Source: Rhodothermales bacterium
GTDB lineage: Bacteria; Bacteroidota; Rhodothermia; Rhodothermales; JANQRZ01
Length of the DNA: 64,000 nucleotides
NCBI GenBank assembly: GCA_028284265.1
Contig: JANQRZ010000003.1
Span: 248,001 to 312,000 of the forward strand
Direction of reading: 5' to 3'
Both the position numbers and the translations under genes were made by a program. The notes under the pieces were generated by a model, which saw only the letters and a list, made by a program, of their open reading frames with translations, was not told the origin of the DNA and searched no databases. Shown piece after piece: positions 49,861 to 58,798 of the stretch. The first letter of the stretch is position 1. Every line of letters starts with the position of its first letter.

Positions 49861-50769
49861 ATGATCTATCTCGCCCTCGCCGTTGCGTGCAGCCTCGCGA
49901 TCGCAACGATCTTTAAGTATAGCGAGCGGCGAGGGCTGGACCGGATGGCGCTCTTGACGGTCAACTACCTTGTGGCTTTCGCCGTGGCCGGTGCGTTGTT
50001 GGCAACCGGCGTGGAGGAAACAGCGGGCGGCTTGACGCTGCATCCGGGCTTGCTCGTGCTCGGCGTGGGGACTGGAGCGCTCTTTATTGCCGGATTCGGT
50101 CTGTTTGCCTACGCGATCCGGGTCGCGGGTATGTCGCTGGCGACCGGCGTGATGCGGCTGGCAGTGGCGCTGCCCTTTCTGGCGTCGTGGCTGATCTGGG
50201 ACGAGGTGCCAAGTACAGCGCAGGGAGCCGGGTTGGTCGTAGCGGGCGGGGCCTTTTTTCTGATCGCGCGGCGCGAGGCTCCGGCGTCGGAGGCGCACGT
50301 CGCGGGGGGTGGAGACGCGCCGGAGGGAGCGAACGACGGCTGGCGTGTGGCCCTGGTGCTCGGGCTGTTATTTCTGGCAGGCGGCACTGTAGACATCTCG
50401 CTTAAGGCCTTCGACGAGTGGTTCGCGGCGACGAACAGCCGGGCGCTGTTTCTGCTGATGATCTTCGGTGTAGCATTTTTGATCGGGTGTGTGTTCGTCA
50501 TGCGACGAGGCGTGCAAACGGGCGTGTGGCCGCGTGGCGCGACGGTCGGGTGGGGCATAGCGCTAGGGCTTGTCAACTACGCCTCGGTCGAGTTTCTCTT
50601 GCAGGCGATTGCTAGGCTCTCGGGGCCGTTCGTGTTTCCGGTCAACAACATCGCCATCGTACTCGGCGCGGCGCTGCTCGGCGTGCTGGTGTGGGGCGAG
50701 CAGGTGTCGCGGGTGAATCGCATCGGGCTGGGGCTGGCGGTGGTAGCGCTCGTCTTGATGGGGATGTGA
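49861..50769 (+). CDS. DMT superfamily (EamA-like) transporter
   Basis: A 302-residue membrane protein with ten helices of the EamA/DMT superfamily, arranged as two repeats of five. The first repeat runs to about residue 145 (IYLALAVACSLAIATIFKYS, then GVMRLAVALPFLASWLIWDEVP), a basic loop (residues 139-162) follows, then the second (WRVALVLGLLFLAGGTVDISLKAFDE, and FPVNNIAIVLGAALLGVLVWGEQVS). The loops PSTAQGAGLVV and SRVNRIGLGL match the usual ends of each repeat. The direction of transport and substrate cannot be read. It is 64 bases downstream of the YbbR-like gene. Confidence 0.82.
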   Translation: MIYLALAVACSLAIATIFKYSERRGLDRMALLTVNYLVAFAVAGALLATGVEETAGGLTLHPGLLVLGVGTGALFIAGFGLFAYAIRVAGMSLATGVMRLAVALPFLASWLIWDEVPSTAQGAGLVVAGGAFFLIARREAPASEAHVAGGGDAPEGANDGWRVALVLGLLFLAGGTVDISLKAFDEWFAATNSRALFLLMIFGVAFLIGCVFVMRRGVQTGVWPRGATVGWGIALGLVNYASVEFLLQAIARLSGPFVFPVNNIAIVLGAALLGVLVWGEQVSRVNRIGLGLAVVALVLMGM

Positions 50770-50822
50770 GGGCAACCAGCATCATGGCTAAACCCGACGA
50801 GGGGCGGCGCGTATAGGGCGAC

Positions 50823-51497
50823 ATGCCCTTGCCTCGCCGCCGATCTCTGTTTCTCGTTGCCCTCCTCGTAGGCGTTGTGCTGGCCGTCGTGTTGTGGCTG
50901 GCGCGTCCCCGCTGGTCGGTCGAGCGCGTCCGCGATGCGGTTGTGACGACGATCCAGTCAGAGGCTCCGGCGTCGGACCTCGTTACGGGACGTGTCGGGA
51001 TATCCGCGCGGCGCGAGATCCGCGACCTCGGACGCTTCTCATGGCTCCCGGCGTGGCTCGACCTACCGGGTGTCAATGTGCTCGATGCCGAGGCGCGGGT
51101 CGAAGTCACGGGCGAGGCGCTCTACGGGTTCGATGTGCGCGCCCTTACGCCGGAGATGATCGTGGTGCATCCCGACGGCCTCGTGGAGGTGACGCTCCCG
51201 GCGCTGCGGGTTATCGCCATCGAGGCCGACCTCGCCGGGCTGCGGGTCGAGAGCGAAGAGGGGATGCTCCGGGCCGGGGCCGGACGGCAGCTTGAAGGCG
51301 AGGCGCTGCGCGACGTGCAGGGTCTCTTGCAACGCCAAGCCGAGCAGCACCTCACCGACTCCGTGCAGCCTGCCGTCAATACATCGGAAGCGCTGAAGGC
51401 GATGCTGACCCCACCGCTGCAGGCGGCGGGCCTCGCCGAACCTCGCTTCCGCTTCCACCTCGCGCCCGACCTGACGCTGGAGCCGTCGGTCGAGTAA
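50823..51497 (+). CDS. DUF4230 family membrane-anchored protein
   Basis: A 224-residue protein with a single N-terminal helix (SLFLVALLVGVVLAVVLWLA) and then the DUF4230 layout: VRDAVVTTIQSEAPASDLVT, a beta-rich central portion with LYGFDVRALTPEMIVVHPDG and VTLPALRVIAIEADLAGLRV, an alpha segment EALRDVQGLLQRQAEQHLTD and the closing PPLQAAGLAEPRFRFHLAP. It is probably exposed in the periplasm. The function of the family is not known. It starts 53 bases after the transporter gene and precedes the membrane protein gene by 10 bases, so the two are one operon. Confidence 0.76.
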   Translation: MPLPRRRSLFLVALLVGVVLAVVLWLARPRWSVERVRDAVVTTIQSEAPASDLVTGRVGISARREIRDLGRFSWLPAWLDLPGVNVLDAEARVEVTGEALYGFDVRALTPEMIVVHPDGLVEVTLPALRVIAIEADLAGLRVESEEGMLRAGAGRQLEGEALRDVQGLLQRQAEQHLTDSVQPAVNTSEALKAMLTPPLQAAGLAEPRFRFHLAPDLTLEPSVE

Positions 51498-51507
51498 GTT
51501 CCTCGCT

Positions 51508-52113
51508 ATGGACGCTGACGACCATCCTCCGTTTCTCGACACGCCCGGCGGTCTCATCACCGCCTCGGGCATACGCTTCCGCACGACCCGCGCTTTGCTC
51601 GAAGACTACGCCGGGCCGGTGCTGAAAGCCGTGCCGCTCGCCACGCTCGTCGACCGCGCCGAGCTGTGGCTCCGTTCGGGACAGACCGTCGTACTCTGGA
51701 CGCTGGCGTTGCTACTCCTCGTGCTCCCGCCCATCGGCGCGGCGCTCTGCACGCTGACGGTCTATCTCGGCTGGGAGACCGTCGGGCCGTCGTTCGTGAG
51801 CCGACGCCTCGTGGGGATGTTTCGGGTGTTGGAGAAGCCGGTTGTGCAGGCCGTGCTCTACGTGGCCGTGTTGAGTTGGCTCGGGGCGCAGGGGCAGATC
51901 GGAGCCGTCGGCGTGGGGCTGGCCGGGTTCATCCTCGTCCGGTGGCGGGTGCTGCCGCTGGTGCTGCGTCCGCTCCTGAAGCTGCTGCGCCGCCCGCTCT
52001 ACACGCTCCCCGTGGCCGACCAAGTGCTCCGCGCCTTCGTCCTCCGCGCTGCCATCCAGCACCGCATCAAACTCCCCCAACTCGAACGCCTCAAGCGAGA
52101 GCTACGCGGGTAG
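51508..52113 (+). CDS. Hypothetical membrane protein
   Basis: A 201-residue protein with three to four membrane helices in the middle (TVVLWTLALLLLVLPPIGAALC, then KPVVQAVLYVAVLSWLG and IGAVGVGLAGFILVRWRVLPLVL) and basic flanks; the C-terminal 40 residues are Arg/Leu-rich and likely cytoplasmic. No family is recognised. The gene starts 10 bases after the DUF4230 gene, so it is likely a partner of that protein. Its ATG is at 51508, with a short spacing typical of translational coupling. Confidence 0.66.
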   Translation: MDADDHPPFLDTPGGLITASGIRFRTTRALLEDYAGPVLKAVPLATLVDRAELWLRSGQTVVLWTLALLLLVLPPIGAALCTLTVYLGWETVGPSFVSRRLVGMFRVLEKPVVQAVLYVAVLSWLGAQGQIGAVGVGLAGFILVRWRVLPLVLRPLLKLLRRPLYTLPVADQVLRAFVLRAAIQHRIKLPQLERLKRELRG

Positions 52114-52159
52114 CGTGTGAGGGCAGCCGAGCAGATCGTGAAGGAGTGGGTCACGCTCG

Positions 52160-54766
52160 CTAGGTGTCCGTTGCTTCCAGCAGGGCCTGATAGCGTTGGG
52201 CCTCGTCGGGTTTGCCCCACGCCTCGTAGAGTGTAACGAGGCGGCGCAGCGCGCGTGCTTCGCCGGAGCCACCGTGTCCTCGTCGGCCATCGAGGTTTTC
52301 GTAGGCAGACAGCAGCATGACCTCGGCTTCATCGTAGCGCCCTTGGTCGCGGAGTACGTCCGTCAGCATGAGGCGATGCTCAATAGTCGTCAGGAATGTC
52401 GGGCCGTAAAACTGCTCGAACAGGTCGATGCTCCTGCGGTACCACTGCTCGGCTTCGTCGTAGCGCCCGCGTTCGTGCTCCAATGAAGCGAGGAGCGAAT
52501 AGGCGCGGGCGACCGTGTAGTGTCCGTCGGGGTGGAGCCGTTCGCGGACCACCATATTCTCCCGGAGATACTCCTCGGCTTCATCAAACCGTCCTCGGTA
52601 TTGCAGGCTTTCGCCGAGGGCGCTGAGGCTGTTGCCAACTTGGTAGTGCCCGTCGGGGTAGAGCATGGTGTTGAGCGCGAGGGCGTCCCGAGCCGTCGTT
52701 TCGCCCTCGGCGTAGCGTCCGAGTCGGTTGAGCGTGTGCGCGAGGCGGTTGAGGTCCACGCCCACCGCCCGCGACGAGTCGCCCTCCAGTCTGCGGCTCA
52801 TCGCAAGCGCGCGTCGGATGTAGGCTTCGGACTCGTCGTATTCTCGCCGTATGAACAGCAGGTTGGCGAGGCTGCTCAGGCTGGAGGCCAAGGCGGGGTG
52901 GTCCTCGTCCGGCATGGCATCGACGAGGGTGCGCCACACTGTGCGGATGCTGTCGGCCTCGGCGCGGCGTTGCTGGACATGGAGTACCGAGACGAGTTCG
53001 TTGAGGGCGGGGAGAATGCGCGGGTCATTGGGACCATAGGTGAGCCTCGCCTGCTCGATGTAGGTACGGAAGAGGCCCTCCGCTGGCTCGAAGTCGCCGA
53101 GTTGGACGTGGGTAGAGGCGAAATCCAGCAAGCTCTCTAGGGTGTCGGAATGATCGTCGCCGAGGGTCTCACGGCGTAGGGTGTAGGCCTGCTCTACGAG
53201 CGGTTTGGCATCGCCGAGCCGTCCGAGATGCTGGTAGGCATCGGCTATGACGACGAAGAGCGACGCCTGTACTTCAGGCTGGCCCGACAGTTCGGTCTCG
53301 ACGCGCGCCGCGCCTTCGTCGAGCACCTGCCGCACGGTGAGTGTGTCGCCGACGGTCTCTGTCGGGTCGGCCTGTTGGAGGAGGCTGACGAGGAACGCCG
53401 AGACCTCTTCTGCTTTCGTGGCTTCGATCTGCGAGCGGTCGCGCTCGCGCCGGGCTTCGCCCGCTTGCCACAGCGCCGTTCCCAGCCCGCCTACGAGCGC
53501 GACGAGCACCAACGCCGCCGCCGTCGTCTCCACCCGGTACCGTCGCAGGAATGAGGACAGCCGGTACCGCCGGTTGCCGCGCCGCGCTGAGACCGGCTCT
53601 TGAGCCAGATGCCGCTCGATGTCCTGCGCGAGTAGCTCCGCCGAGCCGTAGCGGTGGTTGGGTTCCTTGCGTAGCGCCTTCAGGCAGATGGCATCGAGGT
53701 CGCCGCGCAGCCGTCGCTGGAGCCGATCGGGAGTCAGGTTGCGCGCTACCGCTACGTCGCTCGGGGCCGCGTGCTCGACATCGGGCACAGCGGTCGGGGT
53801 GCGTGTGACCGCCGTGCTCGGGGTGATCGGAGCCTCGTCCGAGACAATGCGAATCATCTCTTGGGTCGAGCGTCCGGCGAGGCGGTGGGGGCGGCGACCT
53901 GCGAGGAGTTCGTAGAGGAGCACACCGAGGCTGTAGACGTCGCTCGTCGTCGTGAGCGGCTCGCCACGAATCTGCTCCGGGCTGGCGTACTCCGGCGTCA
54001 GCATCCGCGTCTCGGCCCGCGTGACCGGCACCGTCAGGTGGCTCATCTGCGGGTTCAGCAGCTTGGCGATCCCGAAGTCGAGCAGCTTCACTTCGTCCTT
54101 GGCCGTGACGAGGATGTTCGACGGCTTGAGATCGCGGTGGAGCACCAAGTTCTGGTGGGCGACATGGACCGCCTCGCAGACGGAGACGAAGAGGCGGAGC
54201 CGCTCGGGAATCGTCAGCCGCCGCTCGTCGCAGTAGGCGGTGATCGACTGGCCCTCGACGTACTCCATAGCGAAGTAGGGGAGGCCCTCGTCCGTCATGC
54301 CGCCGTCGATCAGGCGGGCGATGCCGGGGTGGTCGAGCGAAGCGAGAATCTGGCGCTCGATGGCGAAGCGGGTGAGTACCTCGCGCGAGTCGGTGCCCCG
54401 GCGGATGACCTTGAGCGCGACGTAGCGGCGGAACGGCTCCTCGCGCACGCCGAGGTAGACGTCGCCCATACCGCCTTGACCGAGCGCCCGGAGCACCCGG
54501 TACGGTCCGATCTGCCTACCCTCCAGCATGTGATCCGTGTGTGCGGCCTCAGCGGCTTGGATAGCCTCGTCCCATTCCGTCGGCGGTTCAGCGAGGAAGG
54601 CGTCGCTGTCGGCGTCGGCGTCGGCGGCGAGAAGGCTGTCGATCTCAGCGCGCAGGTCGGGGTCATCGGCGCAGGCGGCGTCGAGGAACGCAGCACGCTC
54701 TTCCGGCGGGTGCATCTGCGCGGCCCGGAAAAGATGTTCGAGTCGGTCCAGTGAGTCTGTACTCAT
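52160..54766 (-). CDS. Membrane Ser/Thr protein kinase with TPR sensor domain
   Basis: An 868-residue eukaryote-like kinase. Residues 8-55 form the short N-terminal helical domain common in such kinases (LEHLFRAAQMHPPEERAAFL). The kinase domain (about 84-360) has the Gly loop RALGQGGMGDVYLG, VALKVIRRG (ATP-binding Lys), HRDLKPSN (catalytic loop) and LDFGIAK (DFG). One membrane helix follows (about 415-435, AAALVLVALVGGLGTALWQA), then about ten TPR repeats (AYQHLGRLGDAKPLVEQAY and DEAEQWYRRSIDLFEQFY as examples). It forms an operon with the ECF-type sigma gene four bases upstream, a pairing common in TIGR02999-type sigma loci. Confidence 0.92.
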   Translation of the reverse strand: MSTDSLDRLEHLFRAAQMHPPEERAAFLDAACADDPDLRAEIDSLLAADADADSDAFLAEPPTEWDEAIQAAEAAHTDHMLEGRQIGPYRVLRALGQGGMGDVYLGVREEPFRRYVALKVIRRGTDSREVLTRFAIERQILASLDHPGIARLIDGGMTDEGLPYFAMEYVEGQSITAYCDERRLTIPERLRLFVSVCEAVHVAHQNLVLHRDLKPSNILVTAKDEVKLLDFGIAKLLNPQMSHLTVPVTRAETRMLTPEYASPEQIRGEPLTTTSDVYSLGVLLYELLAGRRPHRLAGRSTQEMIRIVSDEAPITPSTAVTRTPTAVPDVEHAAPSDVAVARNLTPDRLQRRLRGDLDAICLKALRKEPNHRYGSAELLAQDIERHLAQEPVSARRGNRRYRLSSFLRRYRVETTAAALVLVALVGGLGTALWQAGEARRERDRSQIEATKAEEVSAFLVSLLQQADPTETVGDTLTVRQVLDEGAARVETELSGQPEVQASLFVVIADAYQHLGRLGDAKPLVEQAYTLRRETLGDDHSDTLESLLDFASTHVQLGDFEPAEGLFRTYIEQARLTYGPNDPRILPALNELVSVLHVQQRRAEADSIRTVWRTLVDAMPDEDHPALASSLSSLANLLFIRREYDESEAYIRRALAMSRRLEGDSSRAVGVDLNRLAHTLNRLGRYAEGETTARDALALNTMLYPDGHYQVGNSLSALGESLQYRGRFDEAEEYLRENMVVRERLHPDGHYTVARAYSLLASLEHERGRYDEAEQWYRRSIDLFEQFYGPTFLTTIEHRLMLTDVLRDQGRYDEAEVMLLSAYENLDGRRGHGGSGEARALRRLVTLYEAWGKPDEAQRYQALLEATDT

Positions 54767-54770
54767 GGGT

Positions 54771-55325
54771 TCAGCCAGCCAATTCGCGCTTGAGCCACGC
54801 CCGTGCCATGCGCCAGTCGTTCGAGACGGTGCCGTGCGAGATGCCGAGCGCTTCGGCGGTCTCGTCGATGTTGAGGCCCGCGAAGTAGCGGCACTCGACC
54901 ACCTGCACCCAGCGGGGGCGTTCCTCGGCGAGCCGCTTCAGGGCGTCGTCGATTTCGAGAAGGTCGCTGCCCGGCATTGCGGGGGCGTCGTTTCCATCCA
55001 TGACGAGGGTGACGTGCTCGCCCTTTCGCTTGTCGGCGCTCTTGGCGCGGGCATGGTCCACGAGGATGCGTCGCATTGTCTGTGCCGCCGCGCCGAAGAA
55101 GTGTGCCCGGCCTTCCCACTCGACATCTTGGTACCGGACGAGGCGGAGGTAGGCTTCGTGGACGAGGCCGGTTGGGTTAAGCGTGTGCCCGTCGCGCTGG
55201 TCGCGCATCTTGGCGCGCGCCATCTGGCGAAGCGCCGGATAGACCGCCGCGAGGAGGCGGTCGAAAGCGGAACGGTCGCCGTCTTCTAGCTCGCGGAGGA
55301 GATGCGTGACGTCGGGGTCAGCCAT
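54771..55325 (-). CDS. ECF-type sigma factor (Sigma70_ECF, TIGR02999 type)
   Basis: A 184-residue sigma factor of the group usually annotated as Sigma70_ECF or TIGR02999. Region 2 includes LLAAVYPALRQMARAKMRDQ, the LNPTGLVHEAYLRL motif and RAHFFGAAAQTMRRILVDHAR; the C-terminal region 4 has VECRYFAGLNIDETAEALGI and SHGTVSNDWRMARAWLKRELAG, a helix-turn-helix. I chose the ATG at 55325 since the longer reading is non-conserved. It is directly upstream of the TPR kinase, likely its regulator or target: kinases of this kind are thought to act on the partner sigma factor's activity or on a common process. Confidence 0.92.
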   Translation of the reverse strand: MADPDVTHLLRELEDGDRSAFDRLLAAVYPALRQMARAKMRDQRDGHTLNPTGLVHEAYLRLVRYQDVEWEGRAHFFGAAAQTMRRILVDHARAKSADKRKGEHVTLVMDGNDAPAMPGSDLLEIDDALKRLAEERPRWVQVVECRYFAGLNIDETAEALGISHGTVSNDWRMARAWLKRELAG

Positions 55326-55499
55326 AGGAGCCAAGTTCGTGCGCTGCATAATAGGCCACAGAGTACGGTATGCGCCACCTACGGTCAAGAGGTGCAGAGG
55401 GATACGGGGCGTTTGGGAGTTCGCGAGGATTCCGCGTCATGGTAGGTGAACGCCCTCTGGGGCGCTGACCTGACACCAACCACGCAACTGCTACATCCC

Positions 55500-56582
55500 A
55501 TGACCACACAAGAAGAAACCCTCGCCCCCGCACTCGACGAAGCGATGCTCCACAACCACCTCGGCAGCATCGTGACCGATGCCGGGGCCGTGATGTTTGC
55601 CCCGCTCGTGCTCATCGGCGAAGAACTCGGCCTCTACACCACGCTCGCCAACGCCGAGCCGATGACCTCCGCCGAACTCGCAAGCCGGACCGACACCGCC
55701 GAGCGCTACATCCGCGAGTGGCTCCGGGCACACGCCGCCGGAGGCTACCTGAACTACGACCCGGCAACGGACCGCTACGCGATGACGTTCGAGCAGTCGC
55801 TGCTTTTCTTCAACCCCGACAGCCCGGCCTATGTCGTCGGCTTCTTCCAAACGGCGCTGGCCGCCGTGCAGGTCCGGTCTCAACTGACTGAGGCCTTCCG
55901 CACGGGCGAGGGCGTCGGTTGGGGTGAGCACGACCACGCGCTCTTCCACGGCGTCGAGCAGTCGTTCCGGCCCGGCTACCTTAACCACCTCGTCCAAGAG
56001 TGGATTCCGGCGCTCGACGGCGTAGCGGAGAAGCTCGAAGCGGGCATCCGCGTCGCCGATGTTGGGTGTGGCTTCGGAGCCTCGACCATCATCATGGCGC
56101 AGGCCTATCCGAACAGTTCGTTCGTCGGCGTTGATGCCCACGAGCCTTCGATCCAAGCCGCGCGTGAGCGAGCCGAGGCAGCAGGGCTGACCAACGTCCG
56201 CTTCGAGGTCGCCACCGCGAAGAACTATAACAGCGCGCCCTACGATCTCGTGACCACATTCGACTGCCTGCACGACATGGGCGACCCGGTCGGCGGTGCG
56301 GCGCACGTCTTCTCGTCGCTCAAGCCGGACGGGACGTGGCTCATCGTCGAGCCTCGCGCCGAGAACACGGTTGAGGCGAATCTCAACCCCGTCGGTCGCT
56401 TCTTCTACAGCGTCTCGACGCTGGTCTGCACGCCATGCTCGCTCGATCAAGAGGTCGGCCTCGCACTCGGCGCGCAGGCGGGTGAGGCACGGCTCGGTGA
56501 GGTTGTCCGCGAGGGTGGGTTCTCCCGCTTCCGCCGTGCGACCGAGACGCCATTCAACCTCGTCCTCGAAGCGCGTCCCTAG
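55500..56582 (+). CDS. Class I SAM-dependent methyltransferase with N-terminal winged helix
   Basis: A 360-residue methyltransferase. The first 100 residues are a winged-helix dimerisation domain, in the manner of O-methyltransferases and Rv2258c-type enzymes (GEELGLYTTLANAEPMTSAE, then RTDTAERYIREWLRAHAAGG). The SAM site follows, near residue 182 (VADVGCGFGASTIIMAQAYP, then FVGVDAHEPSIQAARERAEA), and DLVTTFDCLHDMGDPVGGAA. The final part, TLVCTPCSLDQEVGLALGAQ, belongs to the same group of stand-alone methyltransferases. Start at 55500 (MTTQEETLAPAL). It is a monocistronic gene with its own terminator. Substrate unknown. Confidence 0.88.
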   Translation: MTTQEETLAPALDEAMLHNHLGSIVTDAGAVMFAPLVLIGEELGLYTTLANAEPMTSAELASRTDTAERYIREWLRAHAAGGYLNYDPATDRYAMTFEQSLLFFNPDSPAYVVGFFQTALAAVQVRSQLTEAFRTGEGVGWGEHDHALFHGVEQSFRPGYLNHLVQEWIPALDGVAEKLEAGIRVADVGCGFGASTIIMAQAYPNSSFVGVDAHEPSIQAARERAEAAGLTNVRFEVATAKNYNSAPYDLVTTFDCLHDMGDPVGGAAHVFSSLKPDGTWLIVEPRAENTVEANLNPVGRFFYSVSTLVCTPCSLDQEVGLALGAQAGEARLGEVVREGGFSRFRRATETPFNLVLEARP

Positions 56583-56595
56583 CGCGAACGGATAG

Positions 56596-56637
56596 GCGGG
56601 GAGAGGGGGCGACAGCTACTCTCTCCCCGCGCCTTTG
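56596..56637 (+). terminator. Terminator after the methyltransferase gene
   Basis: GCGGGGAGAG (56596-56605) pairs with CTCTCCCCGC (56621-56630), 15-base loop, then GCCTTTGCTCTT. Confidence 0.7.
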
Positions 56638-56662
56638 CTCTTCACCCTCGATGCTCAGAATC

Positions 56663-57055
56663 ATGTCCACTGTCTCCGCTCCGCCGATTCGCCCTGCTTC
56701 TCGCTCTTGGGACCGCCTCGGCGTATTGCTCTCCGGCCTGTGCGCCGCGCATTGCCTGCTGATGCCCCTGCTGCTGGTTCTTATGCCGCTCCACGGGGCG
56801 CACGCACTGCACGACGCATGGCACCCGGTCACGGCGGTGCTCCTCGTCCCCGTCACGTTCCGTGCTGCACGCCGAGGTGCCAGCACGAGCAGTACGGGGC
56901 TCCTGTGGGGCGGCCTCGTCATCGTCGGTCTCGGGCTGTTCGCCCACGATCTGGTCGGCGAGATCGCAGGCGTTGGGCTGACGCTCATCGGGAGCCTGTT
57001 TCTCATCGCCGGGCACCGTTGCAATCTCCGTTGCTCCTGCCCGGCTTCTACCTGA
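56663..57055 (+). CDS. MerC-like small membrane protein
   Basis: A 130-residue membrane protein with four helices, of the MerC mercury-uptake family. It has the family's opening WDRLGVLLSGLCAAHCLLMP, with the Cys-x-x-His-Cys pattern (CAAHC) in helix 1, then helices near residues 45-62, 70-92 and 96-113, and a Cys-rich end (AGHRCNLRCSCPAS, four... three Cys) that resembles the metal-binding tail of MerC. An in-frame ATG at 56651 is also possible. No other mer genes are nearby, so its role may be general metal handling instead of mercury resistance. Confidence 0.78.
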   Translation: MSTVSAPPIRPASRSWDRLGVLLSGLCAAHCLLMPLLLVLMPLHGAHALHDAWHPVTAVLLVPVTFRAARRGASTSSTGLLWGGLVIVGLGLFAHDLVGEIAGVGLTLIGSLFLIAGHRCNLRCSCPAST

Positions 57056-57069
57056 ACCTCTACATCGCC

Positions 57070-57210
57070 ATGACTACTCTAGCCTTTCATCTACCCACGC
57101 TGTCGCTGACAGCGCTCTTCCTGCCTTTCGTCATCGAGTTCGACTTCAGCGACCTGCGTCTCGGCACAGCCGGGGTACTGGAGCAACTCACCGAGCGAAG
57201 TGACAAATAA
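57070..57210 (+). CDS. Possible small hydrophobic protein (46 residues)
   Basis: An ATG-started 46-codon frame, beginning 14 bases after the MerC-like stop codon. Its first half is hydrophobic (TTLAFHLPTLSLTALFLPFV), then a short acidic part, and it ends in TERSDK. It could be a membrane-linked micropeptide or simply a chance frame. A weak GAGACG/CGTCTC hairpin (57231-57254) follows. Confidence 0.25.
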   Translation: MTTLAFHLPTLSLTALFLPFVIEFDFSDLRLGTAGVLEQLTERSDK

Positions 57211-57280
57211 AAAACTTGAGTCGGCTTTGGGAGACGGTGGCGGGATGGCGTCTCTATAGACAACCATCATCCGATTGCTC

Positions 57281-58747
57281 ATGCGCTCCCACCCTACGCT
57301 CGACCTACTCAGCACTACCGACGACCGCGACCTCGGTCGCCGTTTCGCTCCGAGCGGCCAGACTCAGCGGATGATGGTGGCGTCGCAGCCTGCCTCGCCG
57401 CCGACGCGCCCGATCCCGACGCAAACCTCGGGATCGGCGCGCGTGGTCTACGAGGATGATGGCATCGAGGCGACCGTCGAGACGGGCCGGGCGACCCTGC
57501 TAGAGGTGTCGCGGATGCACAAGGTCCCGCACGTCCGCGAGTGTGGCGGGCGAGGGCGCTGCACGACGTGCCGCGTCGATGTGCTCGATGGCCTCGGTAA
57601 CCTCACCGAGCGCACGGAGCGCGAGGTGAAGCTGGCCGCCGCGCGAGGCTGGGGACCGAATGTTCGCCTCGCCTGTCAAGCCTGTCCGCTTGGGGATGTC
57701 CGCGTCCGCCGGAGCGTCCGCACGCCTGCCGATGTCTCGCTCCTCCAGACCGAGACGCTCAAAGAAGACCCTGGCCGGGAAGTCGAGGTGGCAATCTTGA
57801 GCTGCGACCTCAAAGGCTTCACCGCCTTCGCCGATACGCACCTGCCGTTCGATGTCGTCCACGTCCTCAACCGCGTCTTTGCCAGCCTCGGCGACTCGAT
57901 TCTGCTCAATAATGGCGTCATCTATCAATACGCGGGCGATCAGGTGATCGGTCTCTTCGGCGTCGATGGCACGGGCACAGCGCAGGAGCACTGTATGCAG
58001 GCCGTGCGTGCTGGGCTTGGGATGATCGATTTGCTCGGCGACCTCAATGCCAGCCTCAGCGGAGAGTTCGGGGTCCAGATCGACCTACGGATCGGGGCAC
58101 ACATCGGGAAGCTGGTCGTCGGCTATCTCGGCCATCCAAGCCGCCGCGTGTTCTCGGCTATCGGCGATGCGATGAACGTGACGTGCCGCGTCGAGGCCGC
58201 GAACAAGGAAGTTGGGACGCGCTTCCTCGTCACGCGCAGCCTGTTCCGCCACCTCGTCGCCAAAGTCGAGACAGGCCGCCGGGCCGTGGTCCACCTCAAG
58301 GGTAAGCGCAATCCACACCCGCTCGTCGAGGTTCGCCGGTTCGTTCACCCCGATGCCGACTTTCTCGTCCAGACGACGGCGCAAGCACTCCTCGGTGTCC
58401 AAAGTCGCTTCGCCGATGTGTTCTACCGGCGGCTGTTCGAGGCCGCCCCTCCTGCCCGCGCCATGTTCGGCGACGATATCGAGGCACAGAAAAAGATGCT
58501 TGCGCAGGCGCTGCATCTCGCCGTCTATGGCCTCAGTCGCTATGAACAGGTTGCGCCCGGCCTCCTTGACCTTGGTCGCCGCCACACAGGTTATGGTGTG
58601 ACGGCGGCGCACTATGAGGTCTTCCTCGATATATTCGTCGCTTCCGCCCACGAGGTGCTCGGCGCACGGTTTACACCAGAGATCGAGCAGGCATGGCTCG
58701 CTGTTTTGCGCCGCATCACCGACGCGATGCAGGGCAAGGCCGACTGA
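57281..58747 (+). CDS. Ferredoxin-adenylate/guanylate cyclase-globin fusion protein
   Basis: A 488-residue soluble protein with three domains. A [2Fe-2S] ferredoxin domain (about 54-140) has the C-x5-C-x2-C loop ECGGRGRCTTC (Cys88, Cys94, Cys97) and the fourth Cys in VRLACQ. A class III nucleotide cyclase domain (about 165-345) has both metal Asp residues, in ILSCDLKGFTAFAD and YQYAGDQVIGLFG, and the FSAIGDAMNVTCRVE strand; the usual base-binding Lys (KxxGD) is Gln. The C-terminal 130 residues look like a globin (FADVFYRRLFEAAPPARAMF, then LGRRHTGYGVTAAHYEVFLD with a likely proximal His). It could join redox and gas sensing to cyclic nucleotide synthesis. The ATG at 57281 is preferred to a TTG at 57275. 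Confidence 0.85.
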   Translation: MRSHPTLDLLSTTDDRDLGRRFAPSGQTQRMMVASQPASPPTRPIPTQTSGSARVVYEDDGIEATVETGRATLLEVSRMHKVPHVRECGGRGRCTTCRVDVLDGLGNLTERTEREVKLAAARGWGPNVRLACQACPLGDVRVRRSVRTPADVSLLQTETLKEDPGREVEVAILSCDLKGFTAFADTHLPFDVVHVLNRVFASLGDSILLNNGVIYQYAGDQVIGLFGVDGTGTAQEHCMQAVRAGLGMIDLLGDLNASLSGEFGVQIDLRIGAHIGKLVVGYLGHPSRRVFSAIGDAMNVTCRVEAANKEVGTRFLVTRSLFRHLVAKVETGRRAVVHLKGKRNPHPLVEVRRFVHPDADFLVQTTAQALLGVQSRFADVFYRRLFEAAPPARAMFGDDIEAQKKMLAQALHLAVYGLSRYEQVAPGLLDLGRRHTGYGVTAAHYEVFLDIFVASAHEVLGARFTPEIEQAWLAVLRRITDAMQGKAD

Positions 58748-58798
58748 ATCCTAGCGTCATGATGTCGGTTACCGAGAGGCGGCTGGTATCTTCGCCGC

